The notes under the pieces are model-generated. The model was given only the letters and a program-made list of their open reading frames with translations. It did not search any database and was not told the DNA's origin. From Curtobacterium sp. MCBA15_009 (GTDB lineage: Bacteria; Actinomycetota; Actinomycetes; Actinomycetales; Microbacteriaceae), in NCBI RefSeq assembly GCF_001864895.1, contig NZ_MJGO01000038.1, forward strand, positions 196,228-260,227: a stretch of DNA of 64,000 bases, read 5' to 3'. Of the stretch, positions 17,502 through 26,567 are shown piece by piece. The translations under genes were made by a program, and so were the position numbers. The first letter of the stretch is position 1; the number at the start of each line of letters is the position of its first letter.

Positions 17502-17535
17502 GACGGCCCGCCCCGGTCTCCCGGGACGGGCCGTC
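17502..17535. terminator. Strong hairpin between convergent AAA+ and MFS genes
   Basis: Arms GACGGCCCGCCCCGG and CCGGGACGGGCCGTC (15 bp, one mismatch) enclose a TCTC loop, 26 nt from the MFS stop. No T-run, as usual in high-GC actinobacteria. Confidence 0.7.
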
Positions 17536-17560
17536 GCAATCGTGCTGCGGTGGATCGGCG

Positions 17561-19102
17561 TCAGTGAGCCGCGGCGGGGATGCTCCCGGTCGTGGCGGAC
17601 CCGGCGCGGGCGAGCCGCTCGAGTCGCACGGACTGCCGGTTGATGAGCAGGCCACCCGCGAGGGCGACGAGCACCAGCACACCGGCCGAGATCCCGAAGG
17701 CCACGTGGTAGCCGTCGAGCACGGCCTGGGCCTGCTGCAGCTTCGTCGGGGCCGCGTTCAGCCCGGACAGGCTGTTCGCGACGACGTCGGCGAAGATCGT
17801 CGAGAGCAGCGCCGTGCCGATCGAGCCGCCGATCTGCTGCATCGTGTTGACCGTGGCAGAGGCGACGCCGGCGTCGGCGCGGGCGACCCCCGTCGTCGCG
17901 GTGTTCATCGCGGACGAGAAGATCGTGCCCATGCCGAGGCCGATCACGATGAGCGCCGGCAGGACGGTGCCCGCGTAGGAGCTGTCGAGGTCGGTGCGGA
18001 GCAGCAGGAGCAGCCCCGTCGCGGCGACCAGGCCGCCGGCGAAGATGAGCACCTTCGGGCCGACGCGCGGCAGCAGGCGGCCGCCGATCTGCGTCGCCGA
18101 GATCATGATCGACGCGGGCATCGGCAGGAACGCGAGACCGGTCTGCAGCGAGCTGAACCCGAGGGTCTGCTCGAGGTAGTAGGTCAGGAACAGGAAGATG
18201 CCGAACATGCCGATCGCGACGAGGCCGATGGCGATGAACGAGCCGCCGCGGTCGCGGTCGAGCACGACGCGCAGGGGGAGCAGCGGGTGGGCGACCCGGG
18301 TCTCGATGAGCACGAAGGCCGCGATCAGCAGGACACCGCCGGCGAGCATGACGATGGTGAGCGGAGCGTCCCAGCCGTTGGTCTCGGCGTTCGAGAAGCC
18401 GTAGACGACGCCGACCAGGCCGAGGGTGATGGTGAAGACGCCGGCGACGTCGATGCGGGGACGCTCGACCTTCGGCGGGCGCTCCATGAAGACGAGGGCG
18501 CCGATCACGCCGAGGACGGCGAAGACGACGTTGACGTAGAGGCACCAGCGCCAGGACGCGTACTCGGTCAGGACACCGCCGAGCAGCAGGCCGATGGCCG
18601 CACCCGAACCGGCGATCGAGCCGAAGATGCCGAACGCGCGGCCGCGTTCCTTCGGGTCGCGGAAGGTCGTGGTGAGCATGCCGAGCGCCGACGGGGCGAG
18701 CAGCGCGCCGAACACGCCCTGCAGCGCGCGGGCGGCGACGAGCAGGCCGAACGAGTCGGCGAGGCCGCCGAGCACGGAGGCGAGCGCGAACCCGACGAGG
18801 CCGATGATGAACGTGTTCTTGCGTCCGAACAGGTCGCCGAGGCGTCCGCCGAGCAGCAGGAGCGACCCGAAGGCCAGCGAGTAGGCGGTGACGATCCACT
18901 GCCGCTGGTCGGTGCCGAAGTCGAGGTCGGCCTGGGCCGAGGGGAGCGCGATGTTCACGATCGTCGCGTCGAGCACGACCATGAGCTGGGCGAGGGCGAT
19001 GACCGCCAGGGCGATCCAGCGGCGGCTGCTCTTGGCGGGGGTGGTGCCCGGAGTCGTGGGTGCTGCCCCGGTGGGGGTCGGCATGGTCTGTTCTGCCGTC
19101 AC
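17561..19102 (-). CDS. MFS drug exporter, DHA2 (EmrB/QacA) family
   Basis: 513 residues with about 14 membrane segments, the count of the DHA2 proton-driven multidrug exporters. Motif A reads GGRLGDLFGRKN between helices 2 and 3; motif D1 is LMVVLDATIVNIALP in helix 1; motif C-like glycines occur in SIAGSGAAIGLLLGG. The GTG at 19102 is chosen because AAGGAGG lies 6 nt upstream; a Met seven codons in and an upstream ATG are less well placed. Divergent from a TetR regulator with operator-like palindromes between them, so repression by that regulator is likely. Substrates are not predictable. Confidence 0.92.
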   Translation of the reverse strand: MTAEQTMPTPTGAAPTTPGTTPAKSSRRWIALAVIALAQLMVVLDATIVNIALPSAQADLDFGTDQRQWIVTAYSLAFGSLLLLGGRLGDLFGRKNTFIIGLVGFALASVLGGLADSFGLLVAARALQGVFGALLAPSALGMLTTTFRDPKERGRAFGIFGSIAGSGAAIGLLLGGVLTEYASWRWCLYVNVVFAVLGVIGALVFMERPPKVERPRIDVAGVFTITLGLVGVVYGFSNAETNGWDAPLTIVMLAGGVLLIAAFVLIETRVAHPLLPLRVVLDRDRGGSFIAIGLVAIGMFGIFLFLTYYLEQTLGFSSLQTGLAFLPMPASIMISATQIGGRLLPRVGPKVLIFAGGLVAATGLLLLLRTDLDSSYAGTVLPALIVIGLGMGTIFSSAMNTATTGVARADAGVASATVNTMQQIGGSIGTALLSTIFADVVANSLSGLNAAPTKLQQAQAVLDGYHVAFGISAGVLVLVALAGGLLINRQSVRLERLARAGSATTGSIPAAAH

Positions 19103-19180
19103 GGCAGCCTCCTTCATGAAGGTTGGAGGGGGACTCGGAGCGCGCACCGTCGGGCACTCCGAAAGGAGAGGGGTCGAACC

Positions 19181-19247
19181 GGATGCACTGCATCCGCTTG
19201 TGGCCAGTGTAGACCGAAACGGAGGAACCGCATCCACTTGTTCCCAG
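19181..19247. promoter_or_regulatory. TetR-type operators in the divergent MFS/TetR promoter
   Basis: GGATGCACTGCATCC (19181-19195) is a perfect palindrome. It overlaps a minus-strand motif CAAGCGGATGCAGTGC whose second copy, CAAGTGGATGCGGTTC, lies 40 bp away (near 19225-19240). Two related sites in the shared promoter fit autoregulation and exporter repression by the adjacent TetR protein. Confidence 0.6.
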
Positions 19248-19257
19248 ATAGTTCAAC

Positions 19258-19263
19258 TAGGTT
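19258..19263 (+). promoter_or_regulatory. -10 box of the TetR gene (leaderless)
   Basis: TAGGTT, 7 nt before the GTG at 19271; the second operator copy lies directly upstream. Confidence 0.5.
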
Positions 19264-19270
19264 CGTCCTC

Positions 19271-19939
19271 GTGAGCACCACCGAGTCCGCGTCCGACCTC
19301 GAGCGACCGCTGCGCGCCGACGCCGCGCGCAACCGCGAGCTCATCCTGCAGACCGCGCGGAAGTGCTTCGCCGAGCGCGGGCTCTCGGTCACGCTGAACG
19401 ACATCGCGCACGAGGCCGGCGTCGGCGTCGGGACGGTCTACCGCCGGTTCGCCGACAAGGACTCCCTGATCGAGGCGCTGCTCGCCACGAAGTTCGAGGC
19501 CATGAACGAGGCCGCCGCACGCGCCGCCGACGTCACCGACCCGCGCGAGGCACTCCGCGTGTACCTGATGGGCGTGTTCGAGTTCCGTGCGCGGGACCGC
19601 GCCCTCGCCGACGCCATCGTCCGCGCCGGCAAGGCCCGTCCGTCGATCGTGCTCGAGCGCGACCGGCTCGAGCGTCAGGTCGCGACGATCATCGGCCGCG
19701 CCGAGACCGCGGGTGTCGTCCGTGCCGGCTTCGACTACCGCGACCTGCCGATGCTCACGACGATGGTCGGCTCCGTCGCCGACGCGACCCGCGCACACGA
19801 CCCGAACGCCTGGCGTCGGTACGCCGAGGTCATCATCGAGGGCGTGCTGCCCCGCGGCGGCACCGGTGCTGCCGAGCCGATGCTCGGTGCGCCCCTCGAC
19901 CGCGAGTCGATCGAGCGCGCCCTGCACGCCCAGCCCTGA
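19271..19939 (+). CDS. TetR/AcrR family transcriptional regulator
   Basis: 222 residues. The DNA-binding domain is N-terminal: AARNRELILQTARKCFAERG, then the helix-turn-helix DIAHEAGVGVGTVYRRFADKD (residues about 43-63). The C-terminal ligand-binding domain is the SbtR_C-like type common beside MFS exporters. It presumably binds the palindromic sites between it and the exporter gene and is released by an exporter substrate. The GTG start is supported by the TAGGTT box; upstream in-frame sequence is the shadow of the exporter gene. Confidence 0.92.
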   Translation: MSTTESASDLERPLRADAARNRELILQTARKCFAERGLSVTLNDIAHEAGVGVGTVYRRFADKDSLIEALLATKFEAMNEAAARAADVTDPREALRVYLMGVFEFRARDRALADAIVRAGKARPSIVLERDRLERQVATIIGRAETAGVVRAGFDYRDLPMLTTMVGSVADATRAHDPNAWRRYAEVIIEGVLPRGGTGAAEPMLGAPLDRESIERALHAQP

Positions 19940-20106
19940 CGCGACGGCGCGACCGGGACGCGAACGCGCAGACGCGCGAGCGCGCATCGCGGCGCGAGCG
20001 CGGCCCTCGCGCCCTCCTGCCCTCCTGCCCTCCTGCCCGAACGGACGAACGGACGAACGGACGGGCAGGCGGACGGACCGGCAGGCGGACGGACGGATGG
20101 CCGGAC
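19940..20106. repeat. Octamer tandem repeats downstream of TetR
   Basis: No gene. The tract has (GCCCTCCT)x3 from about 20011, directly followed by (GAACGGAC)x3, then two copies of a 16-bp unit containing GGCAGGCGGACGGAC. A third octamer array, (GTCCGACG)x3, lies at 20145-20168 after the palindrome described separately. Confidence 0.7.
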
Positions 20107-20148
20107 GGACGGGAGGCACGTGCCGGCGCCGACCCGCGCCTCCCGTCC
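20107..20148. repeat. Dispersed palindrome, copy 1 (end of pmt)
   Basis: GGACGGGAGGC (20107-20117) and its inverted copy GCCTCCCGTCC (20138-20148) with a 20-nt centre. It lies 58 nt downstream of the pmt stop and may act as a terminator. The same arms recur after four other genes in the window. Confidence 0.7.
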
Positions 20149-20206
20149 GACGGTCCGACGGTCCGACGGCCGGGGCGCGACCGGCGCGCCGGTCAGGACC
20201 CGCGCG

Positions 20207-21838
20207 CTACAGCCAGCTCGGCACCCAGTAGTGCGACCGGACGAAGTCCCACGGCACCTGCACCGCCGTCCACATCGGGTACCAGTAGACGGACGCCAGC
20301 ACGACGACGCCCAGGTACACGCCCACCCACACGACCGCCCGGGTGCGTCGGCGTCGTGGATCGTCCCGCGAACCGAGCACCAGCGCGATCGCGGCGGCGA
20401 GCGCCATCACCATGAAGGGCTCGAAGGCGATCGTGTAGAACTGGAAGACCGTCCGGTTCGCGTACGCGAGCCACGGCAGGTAGCCGGCTGCGACCCCGAG
20501 CAGGACGAAGCCGTACTCCCAGCGGCGGCGCAGGACCCAGAGCACGAGCAGGGCCACCGTCGCGACGACCGACGCGTACCAGATGAACGGGTTCGCGATG
20601 CCGGTGATCGCCGCCCCGCACCGGTCGACGACGCAGCCGTCCTGGCCGGCGCTCGTGCCGAGGTAGTACATCGACGTGGGGCGCTGCATGACGAGCCAGA
20701 GCAGCGGGTTCGCCTGGTACGAGTGCGGGGTGTGCAGGCCGATGTTGAAGCCGTAGATCTCGGTCTGGTAGTGCCACCAGTTCTGCAGGCTGTCCGGCAC
20801 CCAGGCGAGCACGCCGGTCCACCGCTCGCCGCCGCCGGCGATCCAGTTGCGGTCCCAGCCGTCCTTCGACACGAACCAGCCGGTCCACGACGCCAGGTAC
20901 GTCACCGCGGCGACCGGGACCGTGAGCAGGAACGACACCGGTGCCTGCTGCAGCAGCGCGCTGGACGACCAGAACGCCACCCCGGCACGGCGGCGGGCCA
21001 TCATGTCGCTCAGCACGGAGTACACGGCGAAGAACGCCAGGAAGTACAGACCGGACCACTTCGTGGCCGAGGCCAGCCCGAGCGCGAGCCCCATCGCGAA
21101 CAGCCACGGGCGCCACCAGAGCACCGGACCCCACAGGGTGTCGCGGCCGGCGGCGGCCCGGCGGGCGACCCACGCGTCGAGCTGCCGCTGGCTGCGTCGG
21201 CGGTCGAGGAGCAGCGCACCGAAGCCGAGCACGACGAAGAACGTCACGATGCCGTCGAGCAGCGTGACCCGGGACATCACGATCGCCTGGCCGTCGATCG
21301 CGAGCAGGCCGCCGGCGAGCGTGCCGACCAGGGTCGAGCGGAACAGCGACCGCGCGATCACCGCCGTGAGGAACACCGTCGCGATGCCGAGCACGGCGAC
21401 GGCGAAGCGCCAGCCGAAGGCGTTGTCCGGGCCGAAGAGCAGCATGCCGAGGCCGATGAGGTACTTGCCGAGCGGCGGGTGCGCGATGAACTCGGCGGCG
21501 CTCGTGAAGATGTCCGTCTCGCCCCGGACGAACCGGTCGTCGGTCGTCGGGGCGTCGTCACCGCTCGGGTTCGCCGGCCAGGTGCCCTCGTAGCCGAGGT
21601 GCACGATCGACCAGCCGTCCTTGACGTAGTACGTCTCGTCGAACACCAGCGCGTGCGGGTTGCCGAGGTTCACCAGCCGCAGGACGGCGGCGAGCAGCGT
21701 CACCGCGAGCGGCCCGGCCCAGCGCCACACGGCGACGCGCTGCGTGGTGGACAGCACCCGACCCCACCAGTCGTCGAGGCGCGAGCCGACCGGCCCGTCG
21801 GGCACGGCCGTGCGGTCGTCGGTCAGCTCGCTGGTCAT
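20207..21838 (-). CDS. Polyprenol-phosphate-mannose protein O-mannosyltransferase
   Basis: 543 residues, a GT39 (Pmt) membrane enzyme that moves mannose from polyprenyl-phosphate-mannose to Ser/Thr of exported proteins. The first extracytoplasmic loop has the catalytic acidic pair in VFDETYYVKDGW, and EFIAHPPLGKYLIGLGM and SATKWSGLYF are family hallmarks. About eleven membrane segments. The neighbouring rsmI on the other strand reproduces the Rv1002c/Rv1003 arrangement of M. tuberculosis. A TAAGAT box lies 9 nt before the ATG. Confidence 0.93.
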   Translation of the reverse strand: MTSELTDDRTAVPDGPVGSRLDDWWGRVLSTTQRVAVWRWAGPLAVTLLAAVLRLVNLGNPHALVFDETYYVKDGWSIVHLGYEGTWPANPSGDDAPTTDDRFVRGETDIFTSAAEFIAHPPLGKYLIGLGMLLFGPDNAFGWRFAVAVLGIATVFLTAVIARSLFRSTLVGTLAGGLLAIDGQAIVMSRVTLLDGIVTFFVVLGFGALLLDRRRSQRQLDAWVARRAAAGRDTLWGPVLWWRPWLFAMGLALGLASATKWSGLYFLAFFAVYSVLSDMMARRRAGVAFWSSSALLQQAPVSFLLTVPVAAVTYLASWTGWFVSKDGWDRNWIAGGGERWTGVLAWVPDSLQNWWHYQTEIYGFNIGLHTPHSYQANPLLWLVMQRPTSMYYLGTSAGQDGCVVDRCGAAITGIANPFIWYASVVATVALLVLWVLRRRWEYGFVLLGVAAGYLPWLAYANRTVFQFYTIAFEPFMVMALAAAIALVLGSRDDPRRRRTRAVVWVGVYLGVVVLASVYWYPMWTAVQVPWDFVRSHYWVPSWL

Positions 21839-21847
21839 CGAAAGAGC

Positions 21848-21853
21848 ATCTTA
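21848..21853 (-). promoter_or_regulatory. -10 box of pmt
   Basis: TAAGAT on the minus strand, 9 nt before the ATG at 21838. Confidence 0.45.
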
Positions 21854-21892
21854 CGGAGCGACCGCGTGTCCCCGCTCGGACGGCCGTGCACC

Positions 21893-21898
21893 CACAAT
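21893..21898 (+). promoter_or_regulatory. -10 box of rsmI (leaderless)
   Basis: CACAAT, 6 nt before the GTG at 21905. Promoters of pmt and rsmI are back to back within 67 bp. Confidence 0.45.
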
Positions 21899-21904
21899 GG
21901 GTGG

Positions 21905-22726
21905 GTGATCGTCCTCGCAGCAACGCCCATCGGCAACCTCGGGGACGCCTCGCGCCGTCTCGTCGAGGCCCTCTCCAACGCCACGGTCGTCGCGGCGGAG
22001 GACACGAGGACCGCCATCCACCTCATGCGTGCCCTCGGCATCGAGAACCGTCCGCGGCTCATCGCCCTGCACGAGCACAACGAGCGGGCGAAGGCGTCCG
22101 AGGTCGTCGAGCTCGCGCGTGACGAGGACGTCGTGGTCCTCACCGACGCCGGCATGCCCGCGATCAGCGACCCCGGCTTCCCGCTGGTCGAGGCAGCAGC
22201 AGCGGCCGGGGTCACCGTCACGGCGCTGCCCGGGCCGTCGGCCGTGCTCATGGCGCTCGCCGTGTCCGGGCTGCCCACCGACCGGTTCACGTTCGAGGGG
22301 TTCCCGACCCGCAAGGCCGGGGAGCGTCGCCGGGCGTTCCAGGCGCTCGCGGGGGAGCAGCGGACGATGGTGTTCTTCGAGTCGCCGCACCGGCTGGCGG
22401 AGACGCTGGCCGACATGGCCGTCGGGTTCGGCGGCGACCGCCGCGCCGCGGTGTGCCGTGAGCTCACGAAGCTCTACGAGGAGGTCCGTCGCGGCTCGCT
22501 CGACGAGCTCACCGCGTGGGCGTCCGACGGGGTCAAGGGCGAGATCTGCATCGTCGTCGCCGGGGCGGCCGAGGCGACGGAAGAAGCGACGCTCGACGAC
22601 GGCGTGCGGCTCGTGCTCGAGCGGGTGGCCGCCGGCATGCGCATGAAGGAGGCCGCGGCGGCGGTCGCGGACGCGACCGGGCTGTCGAAACGCGACCTGT
22701 ACGAAGGTGCGCTCGCGGCGCGGTAG
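21905..22726 (+). CDS. rsmI: 16S rRNA (cytidine1402-2'-O)-methyltransferase RsmI
   Basis: 273 residues. A tetrapyrrole-methylase-like fold with the RsmI signatures VLAATPIGNLGD, VAAEDTRTA, VVLTDAGMPAISDPG (SAM binding) and FFESPHR. It methylates the 2'-oxygen of C1402 in 16S rRNA at the decoding centre with RsmH. The last about 50 residues form the small helical C-terminal domain. The GTG at 21905 is set by the -10 box and by family length; the frame upstream is antisense to pmt. Confidence 0.95.
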   Translation: MIVLAATPIGNLGDASRRLVEALSNATVVAAEDTRTAIHLMRALGIENRPRLIALHEHNERAKASEVVELARDEDVVVLTDAGMPAISDPGFPLVEAAAAAGVTVTALPGPSAVLMALAVSGLPTDRFTFEGFPTRKAGERRRAFQALAGEQRTMVFFESPHRLAETLADMAVGFGGDRRAAVCRELTKLYEEVRRGSLDELTAWASDGVKGEICIVVAGAAEATEEATLDDGVRLVLERVAAGMRMKEAAAAVADATGLSKRDLYEGALAAR

Positions 22727-22740
22727 ACGGCCGGGCCGTC

Positions 22741-22786
22741 CCGGACGGGAGGCGCGGGTCGGGCCCGCCACGGGCCTCCCGTCCGG
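22741..22786. repeat. Dispersed palindrome, copy 2 (end of rsmI)
   Basis: CCGGACGGGAGGC ... GCCTCCCGTCCGG, 13-bp perfect arms beginning 14 nt after the rsmI stop. The inner part GGGCCCGCCACGGG matches the 30257 copy, but the left inner arm has diverged. Terminator-like. Confidence 0.75.
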
Positions 22787-22835
22787 TTCTCCACAGGCCG
22801 GGCGCGGGGCGCGTCATGCGGCTCGTGCGCGCCCG

Positions 22836-22841
22836 TAGGAT
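22836..22841 (+). promoter_or_regulatory. -10 box of metG (leaderless)
   Basis: TAGGAT, 7 nt before the ATG at 22849. Confidence 0.55.
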
Positions 22842-22848
22842 GGTCGGC

Positions 22849-24417
22849 ATGTCCGACGGGTCCTCGTTCAGCATCACCACGCCGATCTTCTACGTGAACG
22901 ACGTGCCCCACATCGGGCACGCGTACACCGAGGTCGCCGCGGACGTCCTCGCACGCTGGCACCGGCAGCGCGGTGACGACACCTGGCTGCTCACCGGCAC
23001 CGACGAGCACGGGCAGAAGATCCTGCGCACCGCCTCGGCGAACGACGTCACGCCGAAGGAGTGGGCCGACCGCCTGGTCAACGACGCCTGGAAGCCCCTG
23101 CTCGACACGGTCGACGTCGCGAACGACGACTTCATCCGCACCACCGACGAGCGTCACGAGCGCGGGGTGACGGCGTTCCTGCAGAAGCTGTACGACGACG
23201 GCTTCATCTACGCCGGCGAGTTCGAGGGCTTCTACTGCGTGGGCTGCGAGGAGTACAAGCAGCCGGGCGACCTCGTCGCCGGCACCGGGGCGTACGAGGG
23301 CCAGCAGGTCTGCGCGATCCACTCGATCCCGGTCGAGGTGCTGTCCGAGCGCAACTACTTCTTCCGGATGTCCGACTTCGAGCAGCGCCTGCTCGACCTG
23401 TACGAGTCGAACCCGCTGTTCATCCAGCCCGAGAGCGTCCGCAACGAGATCGTCTCCTTCGTCAAGCAGGGGTTGCGCGACCTGTCGATCTCGCGGTCGA
23501 GCTTCGACTGGGGCATCCAGATCCCGTGGGACAGCGACCACGTGCTGTACGTCTGGTTCGACGCCCTGCTCAACTACGTCACGGCGCTCGGCTACGGCAC
23601 CGACGACGACGAGGCCTTCCGCCGCCTCTGGCCGAGCGTGCACATCGTGGGCAAGGACATCGCCCGCTTCCACGCCGTCATCTGGCCGGCGATGCTCATG
23701 GCCGCCGGTCTGCCGGTGCCGGAGCGCGTCTTCGGCCACGGCTGGCTGCTCGTCGGCGGCGAGAAGATGTCGAAGTCGAAGCTCACCGGCATCGCGCCGT
23801 CGGAGATCACCGACACGTTCGGATCCGACGCGTTCCGCTACTACTTCCTGCGCGCCATCACCTTCGGGCAGGACGGCAACTTCAGCTGGGAGGACATCTC
23901 CGCCCGCTACCAGGCCGAGCTCGCCAACGGCTACGGCAACCTGGCGTCCCGACTCGTCGCGATGCTGCAGAAGTACCGCGACGGCGAGGTCCCGGCCCGC
24001 GGCGACCTGACCGGGTCCGACCAGGCGATCGACAGCCTGGCCGTGTCGGTCACCGAGCGTGCGGACGCCGCGATCGCCGCCTTCGCCCCGCACGAGGCGA
24101 TCGCCGCCGTGTGGGAGCTCGTCGACGCGCTGAACGGGTACATCACCGAGCAGGCGCCGTGGGCCCTCGCGAAGGACGACGCGAACCGCGAGCGCCTCGA
24201 CACCGTCCTGACGACCGCGCTCCGCGGCCTCGGCACCGTGACCGTCCTGCTGTCCCCGGTGATGCCGAAGGCCACCGAGAAGCTCTGGGCCGCGATCGGC
24301 GCCGGGGGGTCCGTCGCCGAGCAGCGCGTCGACCGCGCCTACGAGTGGCAGGGCGCCTCGCACGTGGTGCCGCTCGAGAGCGGGCTGTTCCCGCGCATCG
24401 AGCAGGTCTCCCCGTGA
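22849..24417 (+). CDS. metG: Methionyl-tRNA synthetase
   Basis: 522 residues, class I. The HIGH motif is HIGHAYTEV (residues about 19-27) and the KMSKS motif is GEKMSKSKLTG (about 305). It charges tRNA-Met in the cytosol. The connective domain has FYCVGCEEYK and a single VC before the second pair position, so it looks like the short-zinc-knuckle form. No C-terminal dimerisation (Arc1p-like) domain. The ATG is fixed by the TAGGAT box. It overlaps tatD by GTGA and heads the metG-tatD-rsmA operon. Confidence 0.97.
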   Translation: MSDGSSFSITTPIFYVNDVPHIGHAYTEVAADVLARWHRQRGDDTWLLTGTDEHGQKILRTASANDVTPKEWADRLVNDAWKPLLDTVDVANDDFIRTTDERHERGVTAFLQKLYDDGFIYAGEFEGFYCVGCEEYKQPGDLVAGTGAYEGQQVCAIHSIPVEVLSERNYFFRMSDFEQRLLDLYESNPLFIQPESVRNEIVSFVKQGLRDLSISRSSFDWGIQIPWDSDHVLYVWFDALLNYVTALGYGTDDDEAFRRLWPSVHIVGKDIARFHAVIWPAMLMAAGLPVPERVFGHGWLLVGGEKMSKSKLTGIAPSEITDTFGSDAFRYYFLRAITFGQDGNFSWEDISARYQAELANGYGNLASRLVAMLQKYRDGEVPARGDLTGSDQAIDSLAVSVTERADAAIAAFAPHEAIAAVWELVDALNGYITEQAPWALAKDDANRERLDTVLTTALRGLGTVTVLLSPVMPKATEKLWAAIGAGGSVAEQRVDRAYEWQGASHVVPLESGLFPRIEQVSP

Positions 24418-25346
24418 CCGACGCCGAGTCGCACGTCCGGTCCCGCGGGGACGGGTCGTCCGGTGGCTCGAAGCGCGACCTGACGTACCCGCCGCTGCCG
24501 CAGGCGCTCGTGGTGCCGGTCTACGACAACCACACCCACATGGAGATCGCCGACGGTGTCGGCGACGGCGGCGACGGTCCGCTCGACTACCGCGAGCACC
24601 TCGACCGCGCGTCGAGCGTCGGCGTCCGCGGTGTCGTGCAGGTCGGCACCGACCTCGCCACCTCGGAGTGGTCCGCGTCGATCGCCGCCCGTGAGCCCCG
24701 GGTCCTCGCCGCCGTGGCGCTGCACCCGAACGAGGCGCCCGTGCTGCAGGAGCGGGGGCTGCTCGACGACCACCTCGCCGGGATCGAACGGCTCGCCGCG
24801 CTGCCGCGGGTGCGGGCGATCGGTGAGACCGGCCTCGACTTCTTCCGCACCGGCGAGGACGGCCGCGACGCCCAGGTCCGCTCGTTCGAGGAGCACATCC
24901 GCATCGCGAAGGAGCACGACCTCGCGCTCACCATCCACGACCGCGACGCGCACGACGCCGTGGTCGAGGTCCTCGACCGGGTGGGCGCGCCCGAGCGCAC
25001 CGTCTTCCACTGCTTCTCCGGCGGACCCGACCTCGCCCGGCTCTGCGCCGAGCGCGGCTGGTACATGTCCTTCGCCGGCACCGTCACGTTCAAGAACGCT
25101 GCGCCGCTGCGCGAGGCCCTGCTGGTCGCACCGCGCCACCTGGTCATGATCGAGACGGACGCCCCGTTCCTGACGCCCACCCCGTACCGGGGTCGGCCGA
25201 ACGCGCCGTACCTCATCCCGCTCACCCTGCGGTCGATGGCCGAGACCCTCGGCACCGACGCCTCGATGCTCGCGGCGCAGATCGCGTCGAACACCGAGCT
25301 CGTCTACGGCGCGTGGGACGCCGAGCCCGTCACGGTGGACGAGTAG
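24414..25346 (+). CDS. TatD family metal-dependent hydrolase
   Basis: 310 residues. The metal site reads DNHTHME (HxH, residues about 39-45), GETGLDFF (Glu), LTIHDRDAH and FHCFSGG (His residues) and [10 protein letters not shown] (Asp), the full TatD deoxyribonuclease set. Family members are 3'-5' exonucleases or phosphoesterases. The N-terminal about 35 residues are an extension rich in Ser/Gly/Asp. It overlaps metG by 4 nt and is followed 2 nt later by rsmA. In M. tuberculosis the same order is found with rpf between tatD and ksgA; rpf is absent here. Confidence 0.93.
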   Translation: MTDAESHVRSRGDGSSGGSKRDLTYPPLPQALVVPVYDNHTHMEIADGVGDGGDGPLDYREHLDRASSVGVRGVVQVGTDLATSEWSASIAAREPRVLAAVALHPNEAPVLQERGLLDDHLAGIERLAALPRVRAIGETGLDFFRTGEDGRDAQVRSFEEHIRIAKEHDLALTIHDRDAHDAVVEVLDRVGAPERTVFHCFSGGPDLARLCAERGWYMSFAGTVTFKNAAPLREALLVAPRHLVMIETDAPFLTPTPYRGRPNAPYLIPLTLRSMAETLGTDASMLAAQIASNTELVYGAWDAEPVTVDE

Positions 25347-25348
25347 CC

Positions 25349-26200
25349 GTGGGCGCACTGCTCGGCCCGGCGGAGATCCGGGACCTCGCGGCCGAACTCG
25401 ACGTCACCCCGACGAAGAAGCTCGGACAGAACTTCGTGCACGACGCCAACACCGTCCGACGCATCGTGTCCGTGGCCGGCGTGACGCCGTCGGCCCGGGT
25501 GCTCGAGATCGGGCCCGGCCTGGGGTCGCTCACCCTCGGACTCACCGAGACCGGCGCACCCGTCACCGCCGTCGAGATCGACAAGCGCCTGGCCGCCAAG
25601 CTCCCCGCGACCGTCGCCGCCATGCAGCCCGACGCCACGCTGACCGTCGTGCAGCAGGACGCCATGACCGTCGCCGCGTCGGACCTCGACGTCGAGCCGA
25701 CGCACCTGGTCGCGAACCTGCCCTACAACATCTCGGTCCCGGTGCTGCTGCACCTGCTCGCGACCTTCCCGTCGATCGAGCGCTCCCTCGTGATGGTGCA
25801 GGCCGAGGTCGGGTACCGCCTCGCGGCCGGACCCGGCAGCAAGGTCTACGGGTCACCGAGCGTCAAGGCCGCCTGGTACGGCGCGTGGAGCACCGCAGGA
25901 CTCGTCAGCCGCCAGGTCTTCTGGCCGGTGCCGAACGTCGACAGCGTCCTCGTCGCGTTCGACCGGCACGAGCCCCCGGGCGACGAGGTCCTGCGGTCGC
26001 AGGTGTTCGCCCTGGTGGACGCCGCGTTCCAGCAGCGGCGCAAGATGCTGCGGCAGAGCCTGTCCGGCGTGCTCGGCGGCAGCGGTCCCGCCTCCGAGGT
26101 CCTGACGGCCTCGGGCATCGACCCGACCGCCAGGGGCGAGGCGATCGGGGTGGACGACTTCGTGCGGCTCGGTCGGACGGTCCTCGAGGCGGCGGATTAG
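25349..26200 (+). CDS. rsmA: 16S rRNA (A1518/A1519-N6)-dimethyltransferase RsmA/KsgA
   Basis: 283 residues. SAM-binding motif [10 protein letters not shown] (residues about 52-61), motif [13 protein letters not shown] and the typical [10 protein letters not shown] near the N-terminus. It dimethylates two adjacent adenines of helix 45 in 16S rRNA during 30S maturation. GTG start 2 nt after the tatD stop, so it is cotranscribed with metG-tatD. In most actinobacteria ispE follows directly; here it is 6.5 kb away. Confidence 0.96.
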   Translation: MGALLGPAEIRDLAAELDVTPTKKLGQNFVHDANTVRRIVSVAGVTPSARVLEIGPGLGSLTLGLTETGAPVTAVEIDKRLAAKLPATVAAMQPDATLTVVQQDAMTVAASDLDVEPTHLVANLPYNISVPVLLHLLATFPSIERSLVMVQAEVGYRLAAGPGSKVYGSPSVKAAWYGAWSTAGLVSRQVFWPVPNVDSVLVAFDRHEPPGDEVLRSQVFALVDAAFQQRRKMLRQSLSGVLGGSGPASEVLTASGIDPTARGEAIGVDDFVRLGRTVLEAAD

Positions 26201-26292
26201 TCCGTCCCGTCTTCCAGGCCGGCGACATACGGAATGTTCGGGCACGGCCGTTCGACGTCTCTACGGTTGACCGCATCAACGAAGGAGACATC

Positions 26293-26565
26293 ATGCGGCC
26301 CACCGACTCGCCCCGCCCCTCCCGAAGTGCCCTGACCGAGGAACAGATCGTCGAAGGTCGTCTCCGCGCGCTCCGGCGAGCGGAACCCGACGGAGTGCAT
26401 TCGTCGAGCGCGACCACAGCAGCCGAGCGCCAGGCGCTCTTCGCACGGACGCCACGGCCTGAAGGAACGTTCGAAGAGCGCCGCGAGCGTCGGCGGCGTG
26501 CGATGGAAGCGATCGATCCGGACTGCCGGGTCGTACCGATCGAGCGGTTGCACTGGGTGTCCTGA
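26293..26565 (+). CDS. Putative antitoxin-like small protein
   Basis: 90 residues, ATG preceded by GAAGGAGA. Charged and helical: LTEEQIVEGRLRALRRAE, then an Arg/Glu-rich stretch (TFEERRERRRRAMEAID) and an aromatic end. No recognised DNA-binding fold. It is followed 2 nt later by a PIN-like protein, the arrangement of a type II toxin-antitoxin pair, and both genes have lower GC and more mixed codon use than their neighbours, suggesting transfer. The antitoxin role is inferred only from this context. Confidence 0.5.
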   Translation: MRPTDSPRPSRSALTEEQIVEGRLRALRRAEPDGVHSSSATTAAERQALFARTPRPEGTFEERRERRRRAMEAIDPDCRVVPIERLHWVS

Positions 26566-26567
26566 CC

